NCBI RefSeq assembly: GCF_900095795.1
Contig: NZ_LT608328.1
Location: 2,225,001-2,289,000 of the forward strand
Reading direction: 5' to 3'
DNA: 64,000 bases
Source: Petrimonas mucosa
GTDB taxonomy: Bacteria > Bacteroidota > Bacteroidia > Bacteroidales > Dysgonomonadaceae
The position numbers were made by a program, and so were the translations under genes. Within the stretch, counting starts at the first letter, position 1. The number at the start of each line of letters is the position of its first letter. Below the pieces are notes generated by a model. It searched no databases. It worked only from the letters and a program-made list of their open reading frames with translations, and had not been told where the DNA came from. Of the stretch, positions 1 to 9,428 are shown in pieces.

Positions 1-121
1 CATAATGGACATCGGTAAACTGTACAATCTTGAATGTACCCTCCTCGTTAAAAATCAGTTTCTGGGCATCGAGGGCGGTGAAGCACAACAATAGAAGAGC
101 GACAACTACCAGCTTTTTCAT
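1..121 (-). CDS. Metallophosphoesterase, N-terminal part (runs off the window start)
   Basis: This frame starts at the ATG at 121 and stays open to base 1, giving about 40 residues. It begins with a typical signal peptide (two Lys, a Val/Leu-rich core, cleavage near LDAQ), so the product is exported. The visible mature start contains FKIVQFTDVHY, the D-x-H metal-binding motif that opens calcineurin-like metallophosphoesterases. Family membership is inferred from this single motif plus the signal peptide; the rest of the catalytic domain lies outside the window. It is transcribed in the same direction as prs, which ends 15 bp upstream of its start, so the two could share a transcript. Confidence 0.6.
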   Translation of the reverse strand, partial: MKKLVVVALLLLCFTALDAQKLIFNEEGTFKIVQFTDVHY

Positions 122-136
122 ACTCCTTTTTTTAAA

Positions 137-1072
137 TTATACTACATACAGAGAACTTATCGATTCGTTGTTACATACCCTCAGGATGGCATTTGCGAAC
201 ATATCGGCCACCGACAGCACCTTTACCTTGCTGCACGATTTTGTGTAGGGAATACTGTCGGTAAAGATGATCTCGCTGAGCGAGGAGTTTTCGATCCGTT
301 CGCTGGCGGGATCCGACATCACGGCGTGACTGACAACGGCCCTTACAGACCGCGCCCCTTTCTGCATCATCAGCTCGGCAGCCTTGGTCATGGTTCCTGC
401 CGTATCCACGATATCGTCTACCAGCAACACATCCATTCCTTCAACATCTCCGATGATCTGCATGTCAGAAATTACGTTCGCCTTTTTGCGGATCTTGTAG
501 CAGATGACCATGGGGCAGCCCAGAAACTTGGCATAGGCGCTGGCACGCTTGGTTCCACCCACATCTGGTGTGGCAATCACCAGGTTCTCCTGGTTCATAC
601 TCTTCATATAATCTACAAATACACCGGATGCATAGAGATGGTCAACCGGCACATTGAAAAATCCCTGTATCTGGTCGGCATGCAAGTCCATGGTTATCAA
701 TCTACTGATACCGGCTGTACTCAACATGTCGGCTATCAGCTTCGCTCCGATACTTACACGAGGCTTATCTTTTCTGTCCTGACGTGCCCATCCGAAATAG
801 GGGATCACCGCTATAATGGACTTGGCCGATGCCCGCTTGGCGGCATCGATCATGAGCAGCAGTTCCATCAGGTTATCTGAATTGGGAAACGTGGACTGGA
901 TAAGGAATACCTGTCTTCCCCGGATCGACTCCTCGTATGAAACCGAAAATTCCCCGTCGGCAAAATGTTCGATAATCATATTCCCGAGCGGACATCCTAA
1001 ACTATTACAAACCTTCTCGGCAAAATAGCGTGATTTTGTTCCCGAGAAGATCTTAAACGGCTTTTCTTGCAT
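137..1072 (-). CDS. prs: Ribose-phosphate pyrophosphokinase
   Basis: Makes PRPP from ribose 5-phosphate and ATP, feeding purine, pyrimidine, histidine, tryptophan and NAD synthesis in the cytoplasm. The 311-residue length is normal. The catalytic stretch DLHADQ is at residues 129-134, and the PRPP-binding loop VLLVDDIVDTAGT is at about 215-227. The ATG at 1072 fits the conserved N-terminus (FKIFSGTKSRYFAEKV). A Bacteroidetes-type -7 box lies about 70 bp upstream, so the gene probably has its own promoter. Identification is secure. Confidence 0.97.
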   Translation of the reverse strand: MQEKPFKIFSGTKSRYFAEKVCNSLGCPLGNMIIEHFADGEFSVSYEESIRGRQVFLIQSTFPNSDNLMELLLMIDAAKRASAKSIIAVIPYFGWARQDRKDKPRVSIGAKLIADMLSTAGISRLITMDLHADQIQGFFNVPVDHLYASGVFVDYMKSMNQENLVIATPDVGGTKRASAYAKFLGCPMVICYKIRKKANVISDMQIIGDVEGMDVLLVDDIVDTAGTMTKAAELMMQKGARSVRAVVSHAVMSDPASERIENSSLSEIIFTDSIPYTKSCSKVKVLSVADMFANAILRVCNNESISSLYVV

Positions 1073-1142
1073 GATTTTGTTGATAATGATAGAGTTAGTA
1101 TACTATTGACTGATTTTTTCTTGCTAATAACCTTTGCAGTGA

Positions 1143-1150
1143 CAAAAGTA
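1143..1150 (-). promoter_or_regulatory. Probable prs promoter -7 box
   Basis: On the minus strand this reads TACTTTTG, a match to the Bacteroidetes -7 consensus TAnnTTTG. It lies about 70 bp upstream of the prs ATG in the gap after the amylase gene. No clear -33 TTTG was located, so this is a motif-based inference. Confidence 0.45.
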
Positions 1151-1172
1151 CAAACTATATTCTGAAAATCGC

Positions 1173-2870
1173 TTAAAAAGAGGAAATTTTGTACAGTTCA
1201 CCACTGTTTGCAGCTACCTTTACCCGAACCGGATCATTTGCTAAAAAAACGATACCGGAACCATTGCCGGCCAGCAACGGCATGGCGTTGTAGCTCCCGC
1301 TGCAGGGTAGACCGAAAAAATCGTACGCATGAGGAGGAATATTTACCTCAACCTCAACCTCATGGTCATCGAAATTAGCAATCACCAGGATCAACTCGCC
1401 GGCAGATCCGCGCAGGAATGCAAACTGCCTGGTGGAATCAAATGCCATGTTCTCGTAATTTGCCGGCATCAGATCGTAAAAAAGCCCGTTACTCAAGGCG
1501 GTTTCGCGGTTACACAAAGTAAGGAGATCTGCATAGAACCCCTTCAGTTCCCGTTCCTCATCGGTCAACAAGGCTCCGTCCCATCTCCCGTTGTTGTTCC
1601 AGCGCCGGATGGTGTCGACCGACCAGTAGTCGAAGATGGAGGTACGGCCATCCCTTCCGCTGAAACCCTCTTCGTCCATTCCACGCTCACCCAACTCCTG
1701 GCCGAAATAGATCATCACCGGGTTGAGATTCACGCATGCGGTGACAATCATGGCTGCCCTCCCCCTCTTTCCATCCTTCAGGAAAAAATCTGAAGCCACC
1801 CGCTGTTCATCGTGGTTTTCGATAAAGTTGAGCATATGATGCTGAATATCACCCACACCATTCAGGGCGAAGGTGATATCCGAGGCGGGGCGATAGCCGC
1901 AGGCTACATCGCGCAGAACGTCGTAAAGCCCTACCTTGTCGTAGAGGTAATCGAAATTGCCCTGGCTGAGAAACGACCGGTAAGCATCCGGATTGTAGAC
2001 TTCGGCGAGGAAGATCATGTCCGGGAACTCCTGTTTCACCTGAGGAATCGCCCATTGCCAGAACTCCAGCGGGACCATTTCGGCCATATCTACCCTGAAG
2101 CCATCTATCCGCTTCTTTGCCCAGTATACCAGCACGTTCCTCATCTTCTTCCAGGTATCTGGAATTTCGGAAAAATGTTTAGTGTAACCATTCTGAATAT
2201 CAACACCGTAGTTGAGCTTCACCGTCTCATACCAGTCGAACTGCGTCGGTTTGCTCGTAAAACAGTCGTTCCCGGTTACCTTCGCCGGCCGCTCCCTATA
2301 GGTTATCTCCGCCTTTTTTCTGACCGGAAACTGGATCTCCAGCTCCTCACCCGGCAAGTAATAGAAGTTGTTTTGAGGAGAGAAAGCTACAGATGTATCG
2401 TCGTTGCTCCCGAACTCCTCAGCCCCTTCGGGAAGGTTGACAGATCTGAAGTTCCTTGCCAGGTGGTTGGGAATGAAATCGATAATCACGCTCAGGCCAG
2501 CACGGTGGATCCCCTCCACCAACGCCTCAAATTCGCCCATCCTGTCGGCCACATTCACCGCCAGATCGGGATCCACGTCGTATACATCCCTCACGGCATA
2601 GGGTGAACCCGCATTCCCCTTAACGATTTCGGGATACTCCGCAGGAATGCCGAACCGGGTGTAATCGGTGGCAGAAGCATGTGCCAGAATACCGATAAGC
2701 CAGACGTGGGTATATCCACTCTCTTTGAGTTGATTGAGAAATATATCGCTGATATCGTTAAACTTTCCACACCCGTTCTCCTCCAGGGTTCCGTTCGGGA
2801 TGTTGGTGGTTTTGGTGTTTCCGAGCAATCGCGGCAACAGTTGATAGATAAACTTTTTCCGCGGCTTCAT
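1173..2870 (-). CDS. GH13 alpha-amylase family glycoside hydrolase
   Basis: A cytoplasmic-looking (no signal peptide) alpha-glucan hydrolase of family GH13. I start it at the ATG at 2870 rather than further upstream, because this gives an ATGA overlap with the patatin stop codon and removes an unlikely leader. In the resulting 565-residue protein, DFIPNH (131-136), GFRVD (257-261, nucleophile D261), FLAE (acid/base E290) and NHD (352-354) are the four GH13 blocks. The C-terminus looks like an all-beta domain. Translational coupling to the patatin gene suggests co-expression. Exact substrate (maltodextrin, glycogen or other) cannot be read from the sequence. Confidence 0.9.
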   Translation of the reverse strand: MKPRKKFIYQLLPRLLGNTKTTNIPNGTLEENGCGKFNDISDIFLNQLKESGYTHVWLIGILAHASATDYTRFGIPAEYPEIVKGNAGSPYAVRDVYDVDPDLAVNVADRMGEFEALVEGIHRAGLSVIIDFIPNHLARNFRSVNLPEGAEEFGSNDDTSVAFSPQNNFYYLPGEELEIQFPVRKKAEITYRERPAKVTGNDCFTSKPTQFDWYETVKLNYGVDIQNGYTKHFSEIPDTWKKMRNVLVYWAKKRIDGFRVDMAEMVPLEFWQWAIPQVKQEFPDMIFLAEVYNPDAYRSFLSQGNFDYLYDKVGLYDVLRDVACGYRPASDITFALNGVGDIQHHMLNFIENHDEQRVASDFFLKDGKRGRAAMIVTACVNLNPVMIYFGQELGERGMDEEGFSGRDGRTSIFDYWSVDTIRRWNNNGRWDGALLTDEERELKGFYADLLTLCNRETALSNGLFYDLMPANYENMAFDSTRQFAFLRGSAGELILVIANFDDHEVEVEVNIPPHAYDFFGLPCSGSYNAMPLLAGNGSGIVFLANDPVRVKVAANSGELYKISSF

Positions 2871-3733
2871 GAACTTAATTTTCTTATTTTGTCGATTTGC
2901 TGCTTCACTCTCTCCTCCAGTTGATAGTGCCGGTGACATCTTTTGACAATCTCCAGCGATCTCTCTTCACCCAGTGCCGACGATGCAGACTCATACCCGA
3001 TCTCCCTTATCCGGTCGATATTGTTCAGGTCGAACATGAAATATTTCTGGGCCTCTGCAGTTTCCACGAGAATATCGCACATGCTCCTGTCGACCAGTGT
3101 ATTTGAGTTGGACATCAACTTGAATGTACGTTCTGCAGTAGTCCTGATGCTCACCTTTTCTGGCGGGGAGGTGATCATCGAAACATTTACCCCGATAACA
3201 TATTTGCAGTTGTCCCGAATGACCGAAACCGGGAAATTTTTCAGTAGTCCCCCGTCAACATAAGGGGTTCCGCCGATAACCTTGGGTGTAAAAACGATAG
3301 GAACGGAACATGAGGCCACCACGGCATCCACCAACGAACGTCCCTCCGAAAAGACCACGGTACGGGCCCTTTCCCAATCGGTTGTAACCGCCTTGAAGGG
3401 GACCTTCAATTGCTCGAAAGAGGAGGACCTCAAATTGTTCTTCAGAAATTTCTCCAATCCCGAATTCTTGAAGAGACCTGCCTTGGGTACTGAAAATTCA
3501 AAAAACTCACGAAACTCATGCTTTCTGAAAAGCTCGCTGATCTCTTCCGGTGTGAAACCGTCGGCATAGAATACGCCGGCCAATGCGCCGGCACTGGTTC
3601 CTACAATCACATCCGGCTTCAGGCCGTAGCTCTCGAATACCATGAAAGCCCCCAGATGGGCAAACCCTTTTGCACCGCCACCGCTCAGCGCATAGCCCAG
3701 ATAGTAGTCATAATCTTTTCCAAATATTCCCAC
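2867..3733 (-). CDS. Patatin-like phospholipase family protein
   Basis: A Ser–Asp dyad acyl hydrolase of the patatin/RssA type. It shows the glycine-rich oxyanion loop SGGGAKG (residues 17-23), the nucleophile elbow GTSAG (45-49, Ser47) and the catalytic DGG (Asp160). No signal peptide is seen, so it probably acts in the cytoplasm or at the inner membrane face. The 288-residue size is normal for the bacterial YlbK/RssA subgroup. Its stop codon overlaps the amylase start. Substrate unknown; phospholipase or lysophospholipase activity is a family expectation only. Confidence 0.9.
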   Translation of the reverse strand: MGIFGKDYDYYLGYALSGGGAKGFAHLGAFMVFESYGLKPDVIVGTSAGALAGVFYADGFTPEEISELFRKHEFREFFEFSVPKAGLFKNSGLEKFLKNNLRSSSFEQLKVPFKAVTTDWERARTVVFSEGRSLVDAVVASCSVPIVFTPKVIGGTPYVDGGLLKNFPVSVIRDNCKYVIGVNVSMITSPPEKVSIRTTAERTFKLMSNSNTLVDRSMCDILVETAEAQKYFMFDLNNIDRIREIGYESASSALGEERSLEIVKRCHRHYQLEERVKQQIDKIRKLSS

Positions 3734-3796
3734 GACGGTACCTTTTAGTTATTGCAAATATGGTAAAAAAATGTGACCCCCCAAAAAAAAATTGCC

Positions 3797-4303
3797 CTAC
3801 CGGATGGGATGAACACCGGTTGGCTCTCTCAGCTCATTTCTCAGTACCAGAATGGTTTTACCCTGAACCGGATGCACCGTATCGGGTGATATCTCAGCAA
3901 ACGGAACCAGCACAAATCCACGCAGATGAAACCGGGGGTGTGGTACCGTCAACAACTGATCCTCAATTATCCGGCTATCATACATCAGCATATCGATATC
4001 GATAATGCGGTCGGCATACCTCCCATCGATCGATTTCCCGCACCGCCCCAACTCCTTCTCGATCTGCCGGGTCTCCTCCAGCAGTTTGTAGGGTAACAAG
4101 TCGGTAACCACCTTGCAAACGGAGTTGACGAAGCTGTTTTCCGATTCAAACCCTTCGGGTTCGGAAAGATAAAAAGCGGAACGGGAGATAATCTTCCCGA
4201 TCCGCTTTTCAATCTCTTCGTATGCGCGTCCGATAGCACCTATCCTGTCTCCCAGATTGGAGCCCAGTGAAAGGAATACGGTATGCGAAATCTTATCCGC
4301 CAT
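3797..4303 (-). CDS. folK: 2-amino-4-hydroxy-6-hydroxymethyldihydropteridine pyrophosphokinase
   Basis: Transfers pyrophosphate from ATP to the pterin precursor of folate. The N-terminus FLSLGSNLGDR and the signature running RYADRIIDIDMLMYD followed by PHPRFHLRGFVLVPFAEI are diagnostic of HPPK. At 168 residues it is single-domain, not fused to folB or folP. It starts 21 bp after the queA stop, in the same direction, so it is probably read from the queA transcript. Confidence 0.95.
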   Translation of the reverse strand: MADKISHTVFLSLGSNLGDRIGAIGRAYEEIEKRIGKIISRSAFYLSEPEGFESENSFVNSVCKVVTDLLPYKLLEETRQIEKELGRCGKSIDGRYADRIIDIDMLMYDSRIIEDQLLTVPHPRFHLRGFVLVPFAEISPDTVHPVQGKTILVLRNELREPTGVHPIR

Positions 4304-4324
4304 TTTTCTGCATAGCAGCGTTAC

Positions 4325-5374
4325 CTAGATGATCAGCATCGCATCCCCGTAAGCGCCAAACTCATACTTCTCCTTGATGGCTATCTGGTAGACATCCATG
4401 ATCCGTTCGTATCCGCCAAAAGCCGCCGTAACCATCAAGAGCGTGGAGAGAGGCAGGTGGAAGTTGGTGATCAGCGCATCGGGCAAGGTGAAGTCGTAGG
4501 GCGGGAAAATGAACTTGTTGGTCCAACCCTCCCTCGGCTTGATATGTCCGTCGGTACTGATGGTGGTCTCGATGGCCCGCAACACCGACGTGCCTACGGC
4601 ACAGATCTTGTGTCCGTTATCTTTTGCAGTATTCACCCTGTCGCACAACTCCTGAGAAATGATCATCTGCTCCGAATCGATCTTGTGCTTGGTGAGATCC
4701 TCCACATCGATATCACGGTAGGCACCCAGTCCATGATGAAGCGTAAGGAAGCCGTAATCGATATTCTTGATCTCCATCCGTTTTATCAATTCACGGCTGA
4801 AGTGCAGCCCGGCGGCAGGAACAACGACAGCCCCCTCGTTCGATGCAAAAATGTTCTGATACCTCTCGGCATCCTCCGGAACTGCCGGACGTTCCATATA
4901 TTCCGGTATGGGGGTCTCCCCGATGGAGAAGAGCAGATCCTTGAACTCCTCGTAGGGTCCGTCGTAAAGAAAACGGAGTGTCCGTCCACGCGAAGTGGTA
5001 TTGTCGATTACTTCAGCAACAAGCTCCTCGTTATCACCGAAGTACAACTTATTCCCAATCCTGATTTTTCTGGCGGGATTGACCAGCACATCCCACAGAT
5101 GTTGTGCAGGATTGAGTTCCCTGAGCAGAAACACCTCAATTTTTGCACCGGTCTTCTCCTTGTTCCCGAACAGTCGTGCGGGAAAAACCTTGGTATCGTT
5201 GAAAATAAAAAAATCGTGAGCGTCAAAATAGTTCAGAATATCCTTAAAGATAAGGTGCTCTACTTTGTCGGAATTCCGATGAACCACCATCAGCCGGGAT
5301 TCATCGCGATGCTTACTCGGAAACTTGGCAATCAATTCTTCCGGTAAATTAAACTTAAACTGAGAAAGCTTCAT
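4325..5374 (-). CDS. queA: S-adenosylmethionine:tRNA ribosyltransferase-isomerase
   Basis: Adds the epoxycyclopentane ring to preQ1 at tRNA position 34 in queuosine synthesis, using SAM as ribosyl donor. The N-terminus ([24 protein letters not shown]), the GLHFS/ELI and HHGLGAY segments and the closing [19 protein letters not shown] block are typical. At 349 residues it is full length. It sits about 50 bp after truB; truB–queA–folK is a common order in Bacteroidales, giving a tRNA-modification and folate cassette. Confidence 0.95.
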   Translation of the reverse strand: MKLSQFKFNLPEELIAKFPSKHRDESRLMVVHRNSDKVEHLIFKDILNYFDAHDFFIFNDTKVFPARLFGNKEKTGAKIEVFLLRELNPAQHLWDVLVNPARKIRIGNKLYFGDNEELVAEVIDNTTSRGRTLRFLYDGPYEEFKDLLFSIGETPIPEYMERPAVPEDAERYQNIFASNEGAVVVPAAGLHFSRELIKRMEIKNIDYGFLTLHHGLGAYRDIDVEDLTKHKIDSEQMIISQELCDRVNTAKDNGHKICAVGTSVLRAIETTISTDGHIKPREGWTNKFIFPPYDFTLPDALITNFHLPLSTLLMVTAAFGGYERIMDVYQIAIKEKYEFGAYGDAMLII

Positions 5375-5424
5375 ATATAACTATACTGATACTTTATTAA
5401 TTACTATCGAAAAAATTTCCATCG

Positions 5425-6135
5425 TCAACGCCTGTCGTCATCTGCGGCAACTATCTGCCTGTTGAAAAAATCGTCCAGCTCCTCCACCTGTAGACAGTCG
5501 TTCAATGTAACATCTCCAACTCGTGTTCGCTTGAGTGCAAGAAGATGAGCACCTGATTTCAGGCATTCACCTATATCGCGCGCCAGAGCACGTATATATG
5601 TACCCTTGCTGCAGACAACCCGGATAGTTATGGTTGGTAAATTGCAACTTAACAGTTCAATATCCTCTATAACCAAAATCTTTGGTTTTAGTTCAATCTC
5701 TTCTTTCTTGCGGGCAAATTCGTAGGCCCGTTTGCCATCTACCTTCACTGCCGAGAAGAGGGGTGGTACCTGCTCAATCCTGCCTGTAAACTGCTTCAGG
5801 CACTCTTCCACTATTTCGCGGGTAATGTGTCCGGTAGGGTATACGGCATCCACCTCCGTCTCCAGATCGAAAGAGGGTGTAGTTGCACCCAGCATAATCT
5901 CGGCGATATACTCTTTGGTCAGGTATTGCAGCTGCTCGATCTCTTTTGTCTTTCTCCCCGTGCAGATGGTCATGACGCCGGTGGCTAGCGGATCGAGCGT
6001 ACCGGCATGTCCCACCTTCAGTTTTTTTATCTTCAGTTTCTGGCACAGTTTTGCCCGTACCACCCTCACCAACCGGAATGAAGTCCAGTGCAGGGGTTTA
6101 TCTATATGTAAGATCTCTCCTTCAATAAAATCCAT
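5425..6135 (-). CDS. truB: tRNA pseudouridine(55) synthase
   Basis: Isomerises U55 of the T-loop of tRNAs. I start the gene at the ATG at 6135, which gives MDFIEGEILHIDKPLHWTS and a one-base TGATG overlap with the uppP stop; a longer upstream reading would lie inside uppP. Motifs are KLKVGHAGTLDPLATGVM (catalytic Asp in GTLDP) and VVCSKGTYIRALARDIG. About 236 residues: the catalytic domain with little or no C-terminal PUA extension, as usual in Bacteroidetes. Translational coupling to uppP is evident. Confidence 0.95.
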   Translation of the reverse strand: MDFIEGEILHIDKPLHWTSFRLVRVVRAKLCQKLKIKKLKVGHAGTLDPLATGVMTICTGRKTKEIEQLQYLTKEYIAEIMLGATTPSFDLETEVDAVYPTGHITREIVEECLKQFTGRIEQVPPLFSAVKVDGKRAYEFARKKEEIELKPKILVIEDIELLSCNLPTITIRVVCSKGTYIRALARDIGECLKSGAHLLALKRTRVGDVTLNDCLQVEELDDFFNRQIVAADDDRR

Positions 6136-7019
6136 CAGGCTATGTTTGAAACAGTTCCGGACAACAGCAACGCAATCAGCACTCCCCCGACGATGATTCT
6201 GTACCATCCAAACGCCTTGAACCCGTGCCTGGTCAGAAAATCGATAAAGAACCTGATCGCGATAACGGCCACTACAAAAGCAACCAGGTTCCCGATCAGC
6301 AATATTCCCATGTTCTCCTGCAACATCACTGCGCTGGCAGGATCCTTGATCAGCTGGAAAAGCTTGTATCCGGCAGCTGCGGCCATGGTAGGTACGGCCA
6401 GGAAAAACGAAAATTCGGCTGCATTTTTACGGTCGAGCCCGGTGCCCATACCTCCCACTATGGTAGCCATCGACCTGGAGACACCGGGGATCATTGCGAT
6501 ACTCTGAAAGAGACCGATCTTCAATGCCCGACGCCAGGAGATCGACTGATCTCCGACAGGCTTATTGAACCACCTGTCCACAAAGAGCATCACTACACCA
6601 CCTGCCACCAGCATCACGCTCACTACAAATACATTTTCGAGCAATGCATCGATCTGGTCTCCAAAAGCCAATCCCAGCACACCTGCCGGAACAACGGCAA
6701 TTAAAAGTTTCCAGTAAAAATCGAACTTATGCAGGAACCGCTTCAGGAACGTCACCCCTCTTTGTACGAAACCGATCCCTTCAACAGCATCCTTCTCAAA
6801 AACAGTCACCTGATTGAGTCGGAAAAACCGTTTCCAGTAGAGAAAGACCACCGACAGGATGGCTCCAAACTGAATAATTACAGTAAATGCCTTTACAAAC
6901 GGCGTACTCTCCACGCCAAGCAGAGCCTGGGTAATAATCATGTGCCCGGTAGACGAAACGGGCAGAAACTCGGTCAAACCTTCTACAACAGCAATTACAA
7001 TCGCCTCTAGACTACTCAT
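6135..7019 (-). CDS. uppP: Undecaprenyl-diphosphatase (BacA/UppP)
   Basis: Inner-membrane enzyme that recycles undecaprenyl diphosphate to the monophosphate carrier for peptidoglycan and other surface polymers. The 294-residue protein is strongly hydrophobic with several membrane helices. The BacA signatures are EGLTEFLPVSSTGHM near residues 13-27 and PGVSRSMATI near 178-187. It lies 15 bp after the DUF3098 gene and overlaps truB, in the conserved ftsX–DUF3098–uppP–truB–queA run. Confidence 0.95.
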   Translation of the reverse strand: MSSLEAIVIAVVEGLTEFLPVSSTGHMIITQALLGVESTPFVKAFTVIIQFGAILSVVFLYWKRFFRLNQVTVFEKDAVEGIGFVQRGVTFLKRFLHKFDFYWKLLIAVVPAGVLGLAFGDQIDALLENVFVVSVMLVAGGVVMLFVDRWFNKPVGDQSISWRRALKIGLFQSIAMIPGVSRSMATIVGGMGTGLDRKNAAEFSFFLAVPTMAAAAGYKLFQLIKDPASAVMLQENMGILLIGNLVAFVVAVIAIRFFIDFLTRHGFKAFGWYRIIVGGVLIALLLSGTVSNIA

Positions 7020-7034
7020 TGATTCTCGTCGTAA

Positions 7035-7280
7035 TTATTTTGCTTCCCCCTTTCTGCTCCCCTTTACCGGATAGAGGATTCCTACAATCATCAATACGAA
7101 GCCGGCCAGGCAGACAAGAGGGGCCACTTTAATGCGCCGCGCACTAAAAATATCGGGCTCGAAACCTTCGAAGCTGGTTGCATTACCGCTCATCAGCAGA
7201 AAACCTGTAATGATGACGAGGACTGCAACACCGCAAATGATGAGGTTCTTTTTATGAAAAGCTAAGTTATTATGAGACAT
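7035..7280 (-). CDS. DUF3098 small membrane protein
   Basis: An 81-residue protein with two membrane helices (about residues 13-31 and 52-70) separated by a short polar loop. The location between ftsX and uppP is the conserved place for DUF3098 proteins in Bacteroidetes. Function is unknown; the context suggests a link to cell division or envelope assembly, but nothing in the sequence shows catalysis. Family assignment is from context and topology. Confidence 0.8.
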   Translation of the reverse strand: MSHNNLAFHKKNLIICGVAVLVIITGFLLMSGNATSFEGFEPDIFSARRIKVAPLVCLAGFVLMIVGILYPVKGSRKGEAK

Positions 7281-7320
7281 ATTATTGAGGTTATGAGTTT
7301 AATATCTTACCTGTTTTGAT

Positions 7321-8199
7321 CTACACGTAGTAGAGCTCCCCGGTATTCATCTTCAGGTAGCGGTTCACTGCAAAATAGGTGGCCACTGTGGAGATGAGCA
7401 CTCCCAGGAGAATCACCACGATGAATATGGCAAGCAGGTCGGTTACGCCAACTATCGACCGCAGTTCTGCATACTCGTTGTTGAAATAGGCCAGAATCAG
7501 CAGGATGATGCCGTCGGCTACAATGCCCGCGACGATTCCGGTATATATATTGCTCCGGATAAAAGGCCTCCGGATAAAGTTCCAATTGGCACCAACAAGC
7601 TTCATTGTATTGATAATAAACCGTTTGGAATAGACGCTCAACCGAATGGTGTTCCGGATCAGCGTAAATGAGATAAACATCAGCACTGCGGCCAGGATCA
7701 GCAAGATCAGGGTCACCTTCGAGAGATTGTCGTTGATAAGATCGATCGCTTCCTGTTGGTAGAGCAGATCATGCACGTTGTTCTGCTGTTTGATCAGCTT
7801 GCTGATAACCGCAATACTGTCGCTGTTGGCATATTCCGAATGGAGATGGATCTCAATGGCATCCTGAACCGGATTATATCCCAGCAGCTCTTCGGGATCC
7901 TCGCCCAGCTCCTTGATCAACTCCTCCTTTGCCTCCTCCTTGCTGATAAAGCGGGAAGATCTCACAAATGGCTGTCCGTCGAGATTTTTTTTCAACCGCT
8001 GAATCCCGGCATCGGTAACGTTGCTGTCAAGCATCACGCTGAAACTCATATTTTCTCTCACGAATTTCGACAATCCGTTACCCATGAACAGAATCAGTAT
8101 GGTCAGACCCAGCAGGACCAGCACCAGTGAAATACTGATGGTAGAGGTAACCTTTGCATTTACAAAACGTGCAGTGGATATCTTTTTCTTTTTCGACAT
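7321..8199 (-). CDS. ftsX: Cell division protein FtsX-like permease
   Basis: Integral membrane partner of the FtsE ATPase; the complex controls peptidoglycan hydrolases at the septum. The 292-residue chain has the family layout: cytoplasmic N-terminus with a KKKK stretch, TM1 at about 19-40, a periplasmic domain to about 160, then three more membrane helices. The region VKLVGANWNFIRRPFI matches the conserved cytoplasmic loop. No ftsE is adjacent, as is usual in Bacteroidetes. It heads the ftsX–DUF3098–uppP–truB–queA–folK run. Confidence 0.92.
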   Translation of the reverse strand: MSKKKKISTARFVNAKVTSTISISLVLVLLGLTILILFMGNGLSKFVRENMSFSVMLDSNVTDAGIQRLKKNLDGQPFVRSSRFISKEEAKEELIKELGEDPEELLGYNPVQDAIEIHLHSEYANSDSIAVISKLIKQQNNVHDLLYQQEAIDLINDNLSKVTLILLILAAVLMFISFTLIRNTIRLSVYSKRFIINTMKLVGANWNFIRRPFIRSNIYTGIVAGIVADGIILLILAYFNNEYAELRSIVGVTDLLAIFIVVILLGVLISTVATYFAVNRYLKMNTGELYYV

Positions 8200-8271
8200 A
8201 CAAAAGGATTACGCCGGGTTCCCCCGGCAGCACACAATTAGACGGTCTATTCCAAATTGGTTGCAAAGTAA

Positions 8272-8279
8272 CAAAATTA
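8272..8279 (-). promoter_or_regulatory. Probable promoter -7 box of the ftsX operon
   Basis: The minus strand reads TAATTTTG, a match to the Bacteroidetes TAnnTTTG box, about 75 bp upstream of the ftsX ATG. It sits in the intergenic gap after the TerC gene. No convincing -33 element was identified. Confidence 0.45.
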
Positions 8280-8333
8280 TTGGGAAAAGCGGAAATTTAC
8301 CCTGGTAATTATCAACAAGAAAGATTAATTTTC

Positions 8334-9341
8334 TCAAAACACCCTTTTTCTCAACCTCGCCTCCTCTCGTTTCATGGAGCGCTGCTTGCCGCTCCATATC
8401 AGGGATGCCGCAATTGAGACCAGCAAGAAGGAGGCGATTACCAGCAATGAGGAGAGGTTCGAAATATGGAAATCCCAGTCGGCGGTGTGCGCATAATGGT
8501 TGAAGATCATCTTGAAACCGATAAAGATCAGGATTCCGCTCAGTGCATACTTCAGGAAATGGAAAAGATCCATGATACCCCTCAGCGCAAAATAGAGCGA
8601 ACGTAACCCCAAAATGGCAAAGATATTGGAAGTGTAGACGATGAATGTGTTGGTAGAAACCGAAAGTACCGCGGGAATGGAATCTATGGCAAAAATCAGG
8701 TCGGTAAACTCGATTACCAGCAAGGCCAGAAAGAAGGGGGTAGCATACAGTTTTCTGTCGATTCTCCTAAAAAAAACGGGCTCCGACATATCCTCGTGCA
8801 CCGGAAACAGTCTCCTGAAAATCTTTACCACGCCGTTACTGTTCGGATCTTTCGGCTCATCCACCTTTTCTCGATCCAGCAGGTTTAGCTCGTCAAACAT
8901 CATCTTGCCGCCAGTAAACAACAGGAATACGCCAAAGAGGTACATGATCCAGGCAAACCGTTCGATCAGTGCCACACCGGCAAAAATAAAGATTGCCCTG
9001 AAAACGATTGCCCCCAGAATTCCCCAGAAGAGAACGGTATGCTGATGTTCCGGTTTGATCTTGAAGGCGGAAAATATAATGATAAATACAAAAAGGTTAT
9101 CTATGCTGAGTGACTCTTCGACCAGATAGGCGGTAAAAAATTCGAGCGCACTCTCCTTACCGAAAACCATGTAAACACCCACATTGAAAATGAATGCCAA
9201 CGATATCCAGAAGAGACTGAGCCATAATGCCCGCTTGACATCGATAACCGTACCCTTCCTATTGAAGAGAAACATGTCGAGCGACAGGAGAGCTATTACA
9301 AGAATGATAAAACCTATCCAAAACGATGAACTTACTTCCAT
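8334..9341 (-). CDS. TerC family membrane protein
   Basis: A 335-residue inner-membrane protein of the TerC/Alx family, proteins linked to tellurite resistance and to manganese export. About nine membrane segments are seen. The conserved acidic motifs EESLSIDNLFVF (near 94-105) and EFTDLIFAIDSIPA (near 211-224) mark the family. A charged cytoplasmic loop lies between. No upstream Mn riboswitch was recognised. Metal export is a family inference, not read from this sequence. It is separated from its neighbours by gaps of about 90-130 bp, so it is probably monocistronic. Confidence 0.9.
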   Translation of the reverse strand: MEVSSSFWIGFIILVIALLSLDMFLFNRKGTVIDVKRALWLSLFWISLAFIFNVGVYMVFGKESALEFFTAYLVEESLSIDNLFVFIIIFSAFKIKPEHQHTVLFWGILGAIVFRAIFIFAGVALIERFAWIMYLFGVFLLFTGGKMMFDELNLLDREKVDEPKDPNSNGVVKIFRRLFPVHEDMSEPVFFRRIDRKLYATPFFLALLVIEFTDLIFAIDSIPAVLSVSTNTFIVYTSNIFAILGLRSLYFALRGIMDLFHFLKYALSGILIFIGFKMIFNHYAHTADWDFHISNLSSLLVIASFLLVSIAASLIWSGKQRSMKREEARLRKRVF

Positions 9342-9428
9342 ACTAAAAAATAACCTTTAAAAAATTCAATTCAAGTTTCAAACTTTTTGCGATCCAACTG
9401 TCGCTTGTAAAAATTTAAGCTTTTTATC